Part shown: positions 35,967 to 44,800 of the stretch, piece after piece
How the letters are laid out: every line of letters starts with the position of its first letter
Position numbering within the stretch: the first letter of the stretch is position 1
NCBI RefSeq assembly: GCF_012641275.1
Contig: NZ_JABAIA010000001.1
Coordinates: forward strand, 1,612,001-1,676,000
Length of the DNA stretch: 64,000 nucleotides
From: Chitinophaga varians
GTDB lineage: Bacteria; Bacteroidota; Bacteroidia; Chitinophagales; Chitinophagaceae
Direction of reading: 5' to 3'
Translations under genes and position numbers: made by a program
Notes under the pieces: generated by a model
What the model saw: the letters and a program-made list of their open reading frames with translations, nothing else
What the model was told of the DNA's origin: nothing
Database searches by the model: none

Positions 35967-36719
35967 TCAGATGGTGACAGTCGCCTCGAGGTCGTTGTCT
36001 ACCAGGATACGGCCGCAGTGCTCACAAACGATGATCTTTTTGTGCTGACGGATCTCTGCCTGACGTTGAGGAGGGATCGCGTTGTAGCAACCGCCGCAGG
36101 AATCACGCTCTACTGTTACCACGGCCAGGCCGTTACGGTAGTTTTTGCGGATTTTTTCGTAGGCAGCCAGTAAACGGGGATCTACCTTAGCTTTAGCATC
36201 TTCACTTTCCTTACGGAAAGCTTTCTCCTCTTTCTCGGTTTCAGCCACGATTTTCTCCAGTTCCCCTTTCTTGTGCTTCAGGTTAGCTTCTTTGTCAGCA
36301 ATCGCCTTTTTAGCCACTTCCAGGGTGCGGGATTTTTCTTTTATCTCTTCGTTTGCGTCTTTGATATGCTTTTCAGCCAGTTTGATCTCCAGTGACTGCA
36401 TCTCCATTTCCTTGGTGATCGCCTCAAACTCACGGTTGTTCTTCACATTGTCCTGCTGCTTCTCATACTTCTTGATCAGCGCTTCTGCATCTTTAATGGC
36501 AGTTTTCTTGCTGGCAACGAAGTCCTGGATACCTTTGATCTCATTCTCAATATGAGACTGACGTGTATTTAACCCTTCGATCTCATCTTCCAGGTCCTTT
36601 ACTTCAATCGGCAACTCCCCTTTCAACACCTGGATTTCATCCAGCTTGGAATCAATCTTCTGCAGCTTGAGCACAGATGCTAATTTTTCTTCAACGGAGT
36701 ATTCTTTTACGGTAGCCAT
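35967..36719 (-). CDS. C4-type zinc-ribbon coiled-coil protein
   Basis: 250 residues. Residues about 15-185 form a long antiparallel coiled coil rich in Glu and Lys. The C-terminus carries a four-cysteine zinc ribbon, CGGC (in ERDSCGGCYNAIPP) and CEHCGR. This matches the COG1579-type family, thought to bind nucleic acid, though its role is not known. It lies 3 bases after the Nif3-like gene, a pairing commonly kept in Bacteroidota, so they form an operon. Confidence 0.85.
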   Translation of the reverse strand: MATVKEYSVEEKLASVLKLQKIDSKLDEIQVLKGELPIEVKDLEDEIEGLNTRQSHIENEIKGIQDFVASKKTAIKDAEALIKKYEKQQDNVKNNREFEAITKEMEMQSLEIKLAEKHIKDANEEIKEKSRTLEVAKKAIADKEANLKHKKGELEKIVAETEKEEKAFRKESEDAKAKVDPRLLAAYEKIRKNYRNGLAVVTVERDSCGGCYNAIPPQRQAEIRQHKKIIVCEHCGRILVDNDLEATVTI

Positions 36720-36722
36720 GTA

Positions 36723-37817
36723 TTATAAATAATTTACCGGGTTTGTTTTAATCGTAGATTTAAGAGGCGCAAAATTACGGAATTTTTCAGTCAATATATG
36801 ATAAAATAATTCCACTGTGAACTGCTCACTCTCGAAATGTCCGATATCTGCTATAACTATTTGATTATCAGCGTCAAAAAATTCATGATATTTGAAGTCC
36901 GCGGAAATGTAGGCATCAGCCCCCGCCGCAATGGCCCGCTTCAGCAGGAAGCTGCCCGCTCCCCCACATAAAGCCACCTTCTTTACCGGACGGCCCCTCA
37001 AAGGAGTATACCGTACACAACCAGTCCCGAACTGCTGCTTCACCCATGCCAGGAACGCCTGTTCCTCCATCGGCTCCGGCAACTCTCCCACCAGGCCTGA
37101 ACCTACCTGCTGGTAGGCATTGTCCAGCGTCACCACATCATAAGCTACCTCTTCATAGGGATGGCTCATTAACAGGGCCTGTACAATCCCGGATTCCAAA
37201 TATACCGGAAAAATCACTTCCAACTTTATTTCCGCCTCAAAATGTCTTTCCCCCGGCGTGCCTACATATGGGACTGTGCCCTCACCGCCCTTAAAAGTGC
37301 CCTCCCCGGCGGCATTAAAGCTGCATTCACTGTAATTCCCAATATGACCGGCACCGGCGGTGAACAAAGCGGCCCTTACCTTCTCAACATCAGCCACGGG
37401 CACAAAAGTGTACAGTTTCTTCAGCAGACCGGTCTTCGGCTGCAATACCCTGCACCGCTCCAGTCCCAGCCTGCCGGCCATCTGCGCGCATACGCCGTTG
37501 CGCACATTGTCCAGGTTGGTATGGGCTGCATATACCGCAATGTCATGCTTGATGGCTTTAATAGCCACCCGCTCCACATAAGACCGGCCATTGATCTTTT
37601 TCAGACCGCCGAAAACAATCGGATGATGCGCCACCACCAGGTTACATCCCCGGGCAATCGCCTCATCGATGACCGCCTCGGTGGCATCCAGCGTCAGCAG
37701 CACGTTGGTCACCTCCCATGACGGATCACCGAAAATAAGGCCGGCATTATCGTAACTCTCCTGGTACGGCAAAGGCGCATAAGCCTCCAGTACCTGTATG
37801 ATCTCTTTTATCTTCAT
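36723..37817 (-). CDS. Nif3-like dinuclear metal centre hexameric protein
   Basis: 364 residues. The YqfO/Nif3 signature is clear: PYQESYDNAGLIFGD, HHPIVFGGLKKIN and AHTNLDNVRNGV supply metal ligands, with a C-terminal GGAGSFLLKRAI and DIGHFESEQF. An insertion domain of about 100 residues in the middle (VPVADVEKVRAALF to GTPGERHFEAE) is the PII-like domain found in longer members. Some family members are reported to act on cyclic nucleotides or GTP; the role here is open. Confidence 0.9.
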   Translation of the reverse strand: MKIKEIIQVLEAYAPLPYQESYDNAGLIFGDPSWEVTNVLLTLDATEAVIDEAIARGCNLVVAHHPIVFGGLKKINGRSYVERVAIKAIKHDIAVYAAHTNLDNVRNGVCAQMAGRLGLERCRVLQPKTGLLKKLYTFVPVADVEKVRAALFTAGAGHIGNYSECSFNAAGEGTFKGGEGTVPYVGTPGERHFEAEIKLEVIFPVYLESGIVQALLMSHPYEEVAYDVVTLDNAYQQVGSGLVGELPEPMEEQAFLAWVKQQFGTGCVRYTPLRGRPVKKVALCGGAGSFLLKRAIAAGADAYISADFKYHEFFDADNQIVIADIGHFESEQFTVELFYHILTEKFRNFAPLKSTIKTNPVNYL

Positions 37818-37838
37818 AGCAAAGCAATTGGTATCCTG

Positions 37839-37846
37839 TACATTTG
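37839..37846 (+). promoter_or_regulatory. -7 element of the M32 carboxypeptidase gene
   Basis: TACATTTG fits TAnnTTTG and lies 15 bases upstream of the ATG at 37862. It overlaps a TTG codon that could be misread as an earlier start. Confidence 0.55.
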
Positions 37847-37861
37847 CAAAAAAATCCAGTT

Positions 37862-39373
37862 ATGACAGGAAGCAAATCTACTGCAGAACAATATACCGGG
37901 TACCAGTCAAAGATGCAAAAAATTGCAGACGTAAGAAATGCCATGGCTGTATTGGGCTGGGACCAGGAAACATACCTGCCTGAAAAAGGCGCCGCCTTCA
38001 GAGGCCGGCAACTCACCACCCTCAGCGGTATCGCCCACGAACTGTTCACCGAAGACGCCCTCGGCGACCTCCTCCGGCAACTGCACGGCCACAACGAACT
38101 TGACGCCCTCCAGCAGAAAAATATAGCCCTCTCGCTGGAAGACTACGATAAAAACAAAAAATACCCGGCATCGTTCGTGGCAGAGATGTCCAACGTCACC
38201 AACGAAAGTTACCACGCCTGGATCAAAGCCCGCAAAGCCAACGACTACAGCATCTTTGCGCCGACCCTCACTAAAATGATCGCCCTCAAAAAACAGGAAA
38301 CCACCATCCTGGGCTATGAAGGCCACCCATACAACGCACTGCTCAACGAATACGAGAAAGGCGCCACCACTGCCATGCTGGATAAAATCTTCGAGGACGT
38401 GAAAAACGCCCTGTCTCCCCTGCTGGCCAAAATCGAAGCCAGACCACAGGTGGAAAAAGATTTTCTGCTGAAACACTATGACCGGGACAAACAATGGCAA
38501 CTGGGCCTCGACCTGCTGAAAGAAATGGGTTACGACCTTCAGGCCGGCAGACAGGATATTTCAGAACATCCTTTCACCACCAGCTTCAACCCCCACGATG
38601 TAAGGGTCACTACCCGCATCGATGAAAATGACTTCGGCAACATGACCTGGAGCTGTATCCATGAAGGAGGCCACGCCCTCTATGAACAGGGCCTCCCGCC
38701 CGAGCAATACGGCCTGCCCTGCGGAGAAGCCACCAGCCTGGGTATCCACGAGTCACAGTCTCGCCTGTGGGAAAACAACGTAGGCCGCAGCCTTAATTTC
38801 TGGAAGTTCCACTACGGCCGCCTCCAGCAACAGTTTCCCGAAAACCTGGGCGGCGTATCGCTGGAAAGGTTCTACCAGGCCATCAACCAGGTGCAGCCCT
38901 CCCTGATCCGCACGGAAGCGGATGAACTGACCTATCACTTCCATATCATGATCCGCTATGAAATAGAAAAAGGGCTGATGGACGGCAGTATCCCGGTCAA
39001 CGAGCTGCAACACGTCTGGAATGAATACTACCGGAAATACCTGCACGTTACCGTACCGGACGACGCACAAGGCGTTTTACAGGATATCCACTGGTCGCAC
39101 GGCAGTTTCGGCTATTTCCCGACCTACTCCCTCGGCAGCTTCTACGCCGCCCAGTTCTTTACCACCGCCCAAAAGCAGGTGCCCGGACTCGACGATGCCA
39201 TCAGCCATGGCAATTACCATTCACTGCTGGAATGGCTCCGCACCCATATCCATCCTTTCGGACGGTTTTATACGTCCAACGAACTTTGCAAGAAAGTAAC
39301 CGGCCAAGAACTGCAGTTCAGCTACTTCCTTGACTATGCAGAAAAGAAATATGGCGGCATTTACAACTGGTAA
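37862..39373 (+). CDS. M32-family carboxypeptidase (Taq type)
   Basis: 503 residues, cytoplasmic. The metal site HEGGH is at 267-271, with a second element GIHESQSRLWEN about 25 residues later that provides the third ligand. The family removes C-terminal residues from peptides. The start ATG at 37862 is chosen because the open frame further upstream begins inside the -7 element. It is divergent from the Nif3-like gene with 44 bases between the starts. Confidence 0.93.
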   Translation: MTGSKSTAEQYTGYQSKMQKIADVRNAMAVLGWDQETYLPEKGAAFRGRQLTTLSGIAHELFTEDALGDLLRQLHGHNELDALQQKNIALSLEDYDKNKKYPASFVAEMSNVTNESYHAWIKARKANDYSIFAPTLTKMIALKKQETTILGYEGHPYNALLNEYEKGATTAMLDKIFEDVKNALSPLLAKIEARPQVEKDFLLKHYDRDKQWQLGLDLLKEMGYDLQAGRQDISEHPFTTSFNPHDVRVTTRIDENDFGNMTWSCIHEGGHALYEQGLPPEQYGLPCGEATSLGIHESQSRLWENNVGRSLNFWKFHYGRLQQQFPENLGGVSLERFYQAINQVQPSLIRTEADELTYHFHIMIRYEIEKGLMDGSIPVNELQHVWNEYYRKYLHVTVPDDAQGVLQDIHWSHGSFGYFPTYSLGSFYAAQFFTTAQKQVPGLDDAISHGNYHSLLEWLRTHIHPFGRFYTSNELCKKVTGQELQFSYFLDYAEKKYGGIYNW

Positions 39374-39405
39374 GCCGCGCCAATAAAAAGATACCCGGAA
39401 AAAAT

Positions 39406-39434
39406 GCCTGCAGACTTGCGTCAGCAGGCCTTTT
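39406..39434 (+). terminator. Intrinsic terminator after the M32 gene
   Basis: GCCTGCAGAC (39406-39415) pairs with GTCAGCAGGC (39420-39429; one A-A mismatch), loop TTGC, then a short T-run. Confidence 0.7.
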
Positions 39435-39597
39435 CAGTTACCCACATCGTTAAACTTCGCCACAGACAAGCAGTCACAGGAATTGGCCTGTAGTTTGTCA
39501 TAACGTTGACGAATGTTGGAAATGCAAATCACCAGACAGCCAAACGACCAAATCAGATTGTCAGAAAAACGATACATGAAGTATTAAATACATATAT

Positions 39598-39605
39598 TAT
39601 TTTTG
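39598..39605 (+). promoter_or_regulatory. -7 element of the DUF4382 lipoprotein gene
   Basis: TATTTTTG fits TAnnTTTG, 29 bases upstream of the ATG at 39635. No clear -33 element. The rest of the 261-base gap upstream holds the M32 terminator and nothing else I recognise. Confidence 0.5.
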
Positions 39606-39634
39606 CAATTCAATATCTGTCTAAACATTTAATC

Positions 39635-40426
39635 ATGAAAAACCGAATCTGGGCCTTTATCGTGGCCATGCCTGCACTTACACTGCTATTTACCGCCTGC
39701 AACAAAAATGATTCTAACAACAGTGGCTCCGCTAAAATGACGGTATTACTTACCGATGCCCCGGCCAACTATGACGCAGTGAATGTAGACATCCAGGACG
39801 TTCAGGTGAACGCCACCAACACCGACAATGGCTGGCAATCCATCCATCTGCTGCGCCCCGGGGTGTATAACCTGCTCAACTTCAGGAACGGTCTTGACAC
39901 CGTACTGGCATCACAGGACCTGCCCGCCGGCGATATTTCACAAATCAGGCTGGTGCTGGGCACTAACAACAGCGTCGTGATAGGCGGTACTTCTTATCCG
40001 CTGTCTACGCCTTCCGCACAACAGTCGGGCCTGAAACTTAACGTGCATGCTTCACTGACAGCCGGCATCGAATACCGCCTGTGGCTGGACTTTGATGCGA
40101 ACCGTTCTGTAGTAACTACCGGCAACGGCAACTACATCCTGAAACCGGTTATCCGTACTTACACACAGGCTACCAGCGGCTCTATCAAAGGCATCGCCTT
40201 ACCGCTGCTCCATGTGTCCGGCGTTTATGCGCTGCAAAATGCTGATACCATTGCAGTGGCCAAGCCTGATCCGCTGACAGGCGCCTACCTGATCCCCGGC
40301 CTGAGCGCCGGCGCCTATAACGTTTCCATTGTAGGGGACGGCACCGTAAAAGACACGCTGGTAACCAATGTGAATGTCACCACCGGCCAGGTAACTACTG
40401 TCAACTCCATCACACTTCATTTGTAA
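39635..40426 (+). CDS. DUF4382 domain lipoprotein
   Basis: 263 residues. The lipobox TLLFTAC predicts a lipid-anchored protein. The core (about 33-180) matches DUF4382: KMTVLLTDAPANYDAVNVDI, then LLNFRNGLDTVLASQDLPAG and IRLVLGTNNSVVIGG. The C-terminal 80 residues form a carboxypeptidase-regulatory-like beta-sandwich (LPLLHVSGVYALQN, AYLIPGLSAGAYNVSIVG). It is likely surface or periplasmic. The ATG at 39635 gives the signal sequence; an upstream open frame would place it internally. Confidence 0.85.
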   Translation: MKNRIWAFIVAMPALTLLFTACNKNDSNNSGSAKMTVLLTDAPANYDAVNVDIQDVQVNATNTDNGWQSIHLLRPGVYNLLNFRNGLDTVLASQDLPAGDISQIRLVLGTNNSVVIGGTSYPLSTPSAQQSGLKLNVHASLTAGIEYRLWLDFDANRSVVTTGNGNYILKPVIRTYTQATSGSIKGIALPLLHVSGVYALQNADTIAVAKPDPLTGAYLIPGLSAGAYNVSIVGDGTVKDTLVTNVNVTTGQVTTVNSITLHL

Positions 40427-40443
40427 TCTAATCTATAACACAA

Positions 40444-40467
40444 AGCCCCGGGCCATGGCCCGGGGCT
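40444..40467. terminator. Bidirectional terminator between convergent genes
   Basis: AGCCCCGGGCC and GGCCCGGGGCT form a perfect 11-bp GC-rich stem around AT, between the ends of the DUF4382 and rhodanese-thioredoxin genes. Confidence 0.75.
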
Positions 40468-40492
40468 TCTACTGTAAATATCTTTTCCTCCG

Positions 40493-41179
40493 CTACTTCA
40501 CGGCTGCGGCCAGCTCCTCTGCAGTGGCCACACCCTGCTTCCTCCACACTTCCCTGCCGTTTTTATACACGATCAATGTCGGTAACCCTTTGGCGCCAAC
40601 GGCTTTCATGACATCGGTATCATTGCCGCCATCCACCTTCATCAGCTTCACCTGCTGATGGCTTTTGAGGAAAGCTGCCAGCACCGGCTCCAGCTGTTTG
40701 CAGGGAGGGCACCACTCAGCACCTACATCTGTCAGCACCACACCTTTGGCGATTCCTTTGTTGTAGGCCTCCATAGTCAGCTGTGTTTTTTTAGTGTTCA
40801 CGCCTTCCAATTGTAAACCGGCCTGCTTCCAGGCATTCACGCCATTTTCCAGCTCCACGACCTTGGTGAAACCATTCTCCCGCATCCATTGCGCCGCTTT
40901 GCTGCTGCGTCCTCCGCTGAGGCAGTAGATATACACCGGCTTCTGTTTGTCCAGGTATTTCACCCGTTCGTTAAACTCCGGTTTGTTGGTATAATCAGCC
41001 TGTAAAGCTTTAGGCAGATGCCCTGTGTTGTATTCCTCCGCCGTACGCACATCAAATACCTGTACGCCTGGCTGTTGAATGTCCTTTGCAAAAGTTCTGG
41101 CATCTTCCTGTTGCGGCTGTTGGGCTTGTAAAGCGCCACCCATGCATACCAGCAGGGCGGCCATCAAAAAACGGTACAT
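40493..41179 (-). CDS. Periplasmic rhodanese-thioredoxin fusion protein
   Basis: 228 residues with a signal peptide ending GGALQAQ. Residues about 25-125 are a rhodanese domain with the active Cys C86 in YCLSGGRSS. Residues about 135-228 are a thioredoxin domain with the redox motif WCPPC (C157, C160). The order suggests sulfane sulfur or a persulfide formed on the first domain may be reduced by the second, but that is inference. It sits 6 bases after the methyltransferase gene, so the two are co-transcribed. Confidence 0.88.
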   Translation of the reverse strand: MYRFLMAALLVCMGGALQAQQPQQEDARTFAKDIQQPGVQVFDVRTAEEYNTGHLPKALQADYTNKPEFNERVKYLDKQKPVYIYCLSGGRSSKAAQWMRENGFTKVVELENGVNAWKQAGLQLEGVNTKKTQLTMEAYNKGIAKGVVLTDVGAEWCPPCKQLEPVLAAFLKSHQQVKLMKVDGGNDTDVMKAVGAKGLPTLIVYKNGREVWRKQGVATAEELAAAVK

Positions 41180-41185
41180 ACTTGA

Positions 41186-41767
41186 TTATTTCGGTAAAAA
41201 ATTAATAAACACTTCAGATCCCTGCCGGGCAGGATGGGAATTATAACACATCTCCAATGTTTTCAACTCAAACAACGGCGAGAACAACTCCCGGTATTCA
41301 GCCACGGTCCCCCCAAAAGGCGGGCCATCATGTGAAAAACTTCTGTTAAACAATACACCCGCCAGATGCCCACCAGGCTTGACCAGCGTATGCATATGCG
41401 TGACATAGTCCCGGCGAAGGGAAGGGTCCAGCGCGCAGAAGAAGGTTTGTTCCAATACCACATCATAGCTGCCCTGATGCCGGAAAAAATCACCCTCCAC
41501 GATCTGTAAGGCAGTACCGGCGAAAGTTTTCCGCAGCTGTTCTATCAGTGCCGGCGCTATGTCCAGCACCGTTACCCGCCGGAATCCTTTCTCCAGCAAA
41601 TAAGCCGCTTCATAGCTGTTCCCTGCGCCCGGTATCAGTATCTCCAGGTCCCGGTCCTCCAGTTGATCGATATATGCCTGCATGGGCGGCGATACCCGTC
41701 CCATATCCCAGCCAATATCTCCTGTCAGATAACGATTATTCCAGTATTGCGGGTCTGTAGTCTCCAT
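41186..41767 (-). CDS. TPMT-like class I SAM-dependent methyltransferase
   Basis: 193 residues. Starts METTDPQYWNNRYLTGDIGW, with SAM-binding LEILIPGAGNSYEAAYLLEKG, acidic loop VTVLDIAP and VVLEQTFFCALDP, the pattern of the thiopurine methyltransferase family, which methylates thiols, selenium compounds or similar small molecules. The start at 41767 is preferred over one 12 codons upstream because that codon overlaps the -7 element at 41797-41804. It is followed closely by the rhodanese-thioredoxin gene, hinting at sulfur chemistry. Confidence 0.82.
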   Translation of the reverse strand: METTDPQYWNNRYLTGDIGWDMGRVSPPMQAYIDQLEDRDLEILIPGAGNSYEAAYLLEKGFRRVTVLDIAPALIEQLRKTFAGTALQIVEGDFFRHQGSYDVVLEQTFFCALDPSLRRDYVTHMHTLVKPGGHLAGVLFNRSFSHDGPPFGGTVAEYRELFSPLFELKTLEMCYNSHPARQGSEVFINFLPK

Positions 41768-41796
41768 GTTATCATTCTTCTTAAAATCGCTATTTA

Positions 41797-41804
41797 CAAA
41801 CATA
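41797..41804 (-). promoter_or_regulatory. -7 element of the TPMT-like gene
   Basis: The minus strand reads TATGTTTG, fitting TAnnTTTG. The ATG of the upstream in-frame start (41801-41803) lies inside it, which favours the start at 41767. Confidence 0.5.
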
Positions 41805-41850
41805 ATTGTTATTTTTATACTTTATTTCCAGATTGACCACCCTATGCCTG

Positions 41851-44800
41851 ATGAAAAACACTACGATTGCCATCGTTTTGCTACTCCTGCTTGTATTTTC
41901 CTGTGACCTGTTCGCGCAAAACGTAGAGATTTTACCTGATAAAACTGCCGACTGTCCGCCTTTCACAGTTGCCTTCAACTCCCGGCTCGATCCCGGCTAC
42001 ACCAGCCTGGAATGGGATTTCAGCATTGGCGCCAGGGTGACAGGCAACCCCGCTCCTTCCAGGATATTCCCCGATCCGGGCGTATATCATGTGACCCTCA
42101 CGGTGGACTATTCCGGCAAAAAAATCGTTAAAACAGTAGATATCACGGTTTACAACAGGCCGGTCGTTTCCTTTACTGCAGATAAAACCAGCGGTTGCAA
42201 ACCACTGAAGGTCAATTTTACAGACCACTCCACACCAGGCGACGGCACCATCGAGAGTATTATCTGGAACTTCGGCGACGGCAGCGCGGATGGCGGTCCC
42301 GCGGTTTCCCATGAATTCACGGAGACCGGCTCTTACAACGTTATCAGCCTGGTGACCAACAGCAAAGGATGCCGTACCAGCAGCGATCCCATGACCATCA
42401 CCGCCAAAGAAGCACCCGTGTTGTCTTTTACGGCAGATAAAACACAGAGCTGCGTGGCGCCATTGACGGTCACCTTTCAGAATACCAGCACCAACACTAC
42501 CGGCGATCCTGTTTCGTATGTGTGGGACTACGGTGATGGCACCACCGGCACCGATGCCACACACATCTACACCGCCGAAGGCAGTTATACCGTTTCGCTT
42601 ATCCCCACCAGCACCAACAGTTGTGCAGCGCCACTGGTAAAAAAGGACTTTGTCGTCATCAAAAAACTGACGCCCGGCTTCATACTGAAACAGGGATGCG
42701 CAGGCTCACTGGCCACACTTTCCAGCACTACCGTGCCCACACCGGACAAGGTCACCTGGGTACTGCCCGATGGCAGCACTGCAACAGGTACCAACGCTTC
42801 GTTTTTTGCAGCCACCGCCGGCGATTATAAAGTAAAGATGAGCGCTATCATTGGCACCTGCGCTCAGGATATTGAACAAACAGTACATATCAATGAACGC
42901 CCGACGATCGATCCGACAGGCACTCCTACCAGGTCCTGCGCTGCCCCGCTGACCACCAGCTTCAAAGCACAGTCGCAGAACGCTACTTCATGGTTATGGG
43001 ATTTCGGCGACGGCACTACTTCTACAGAAGAAAATCCAACGCATACCTATACACGCCAGGGCTCCTATTCAGTTACGCTCCAGGCTTCCAGCGGCAGCAA
43101 TTGCACCACCACAGCCAGAAAAGACGGCTACGTTGTCATACTGCCGCCGTCTGCCTCCATCTTTCCTGCCGGTACGGAAGGCTGTCTGCCGATGACCATC
43201 CCGTTTCAGGCGCAGGTCAATAGTATCGATGCCGTGGTCAGCTATGAATGGAACTTCGGCGATGGCACTACCTCCAACCAGCAAAATCCTACGCACATTT
43301 TTGACAAAGAAGGAATTTTTACCGTTACGCTGAAGATAACCACAGCCAGCGGCTGTACCTCAGAGGCAAGTACTGTTTTCCATACCGGAGCACCGCCCGT
43401 CGTGGACTTCACGGCGACACCGCTCATTTCCTGCGCGATCGACCCCGTGCAGTTTACCAACCTGTCCACACCGGTAGGCCCTTATGTGACCTACATGTGG
43501 ATTTTTCCACAAGACAACGGCACCATCACCGGCAAAGACCCTTCCTACAGCTTTAACCACATAGGCCAGCACGATGTACGCCTGGTGGTGAACAACAACG
43601 GGTGTATCCGCGAACTGCTCAAACCCAAATACATTCAGATATTACCACCACAAGCCCGGTTCACCGTCGTTCCGGACTGTGTAGACCCCTATCACCGGCA
43701 GTTTAATGACGCCTCTGATTTCGGTCCCGAGCCGGCGCCACAGAAAAAATGGTTCTGGGATTTTGGAGAAAACGGCGCCACCTCCACGCTGCAAAACCCG
43801 GAGTTCCGCTATACCACTACCGGCAGTAAAACAGTGAAACTGCGCGTGGACAACGGCGTGTGTAAATCCGACACCATCATCAATATCAACATCATCGATG
43901 AAAAACCGATAATGATACCTGATGTGCCCTGGGTATGCATCGGCAAATCATTACATGTGAGCCTTGGCCCGCTGACTGCCGGCAATATCAACTCCTATGC
44001 ATGGGACTGGGGCGACGGCACACAGCTTTACTTCATGGGTTATGAGATAGATCCGTCTAAAGGTATGTCCCATATTTACCGCAAATCAGGCACCTACACC
44101 ATCAAACTCACGATAACGGATAAAAACGGATGTATACGTACGGCCGTTCCCGTTACTGCTGTTGTACACGGCGCATTGGCCGACTTTACCGTATCCGGCA
44201 GAAAATGCATCAAAGATGAACTGACATTTACGGATAAATCCACCATCGACGCCGGCAACAAAATCGTTAACTGGACATGGGACTTCGGCGATGGAAGCCC
44301 CGTGGAAAGCAATAACACCCAACCGCTCAACAGCAAGCATACCTATACTAACTTCAAAGCCTATACGGTAACGCTGACCACCACCGATCAATTTGGATGT
44401 ATCATTCCGGCGCAGCAACAGGTATACCTGGAAACAGTCAAAGCCGACTTCGCGCAACCGGCAAACGTAGTGTGCAAAGGCAGCCGGTTTTATTTCAACG
44501 ACAGGTCCGCCGGCAGCGTAGTGGACTATGCCTGGGATTTCGGTGACAACACCACCGGCACCGGCGTTAATCCTGCTAAAGTATACAGCGCCCCCGGCAC
44601 CTACGATGTAACACTGAAGATCACCACCCGCGAAGGATGTACGGACCAGATCACCAAAAAACAGGCACTGCGTGTACCCGATCCCGTGGCAGACTTCTCT
44701 TTCCCGCCCAACCTGGAACTCTGTCCGCCGGTAACTGTACCATTCACCAATAAATCCAGCGATTATGTGAAATCCCTGTGGGAATTTGGCGATAACAGCA

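Noticed and set aside
37820..37850. TTTG, 19-bp spacer, TTGCTTTG as a promoter for the Nif3-like gene on the minus strand
   Set aside because: The match is fair, but the transcript would start within the start codon at 37817; kept out as too uncertain.
41806..41850. Upstream TTG start for the first giant PKD protein
   Set aside because: It would place a polar stretch before a perfect signal peptide that begins at the ATG at 41851.
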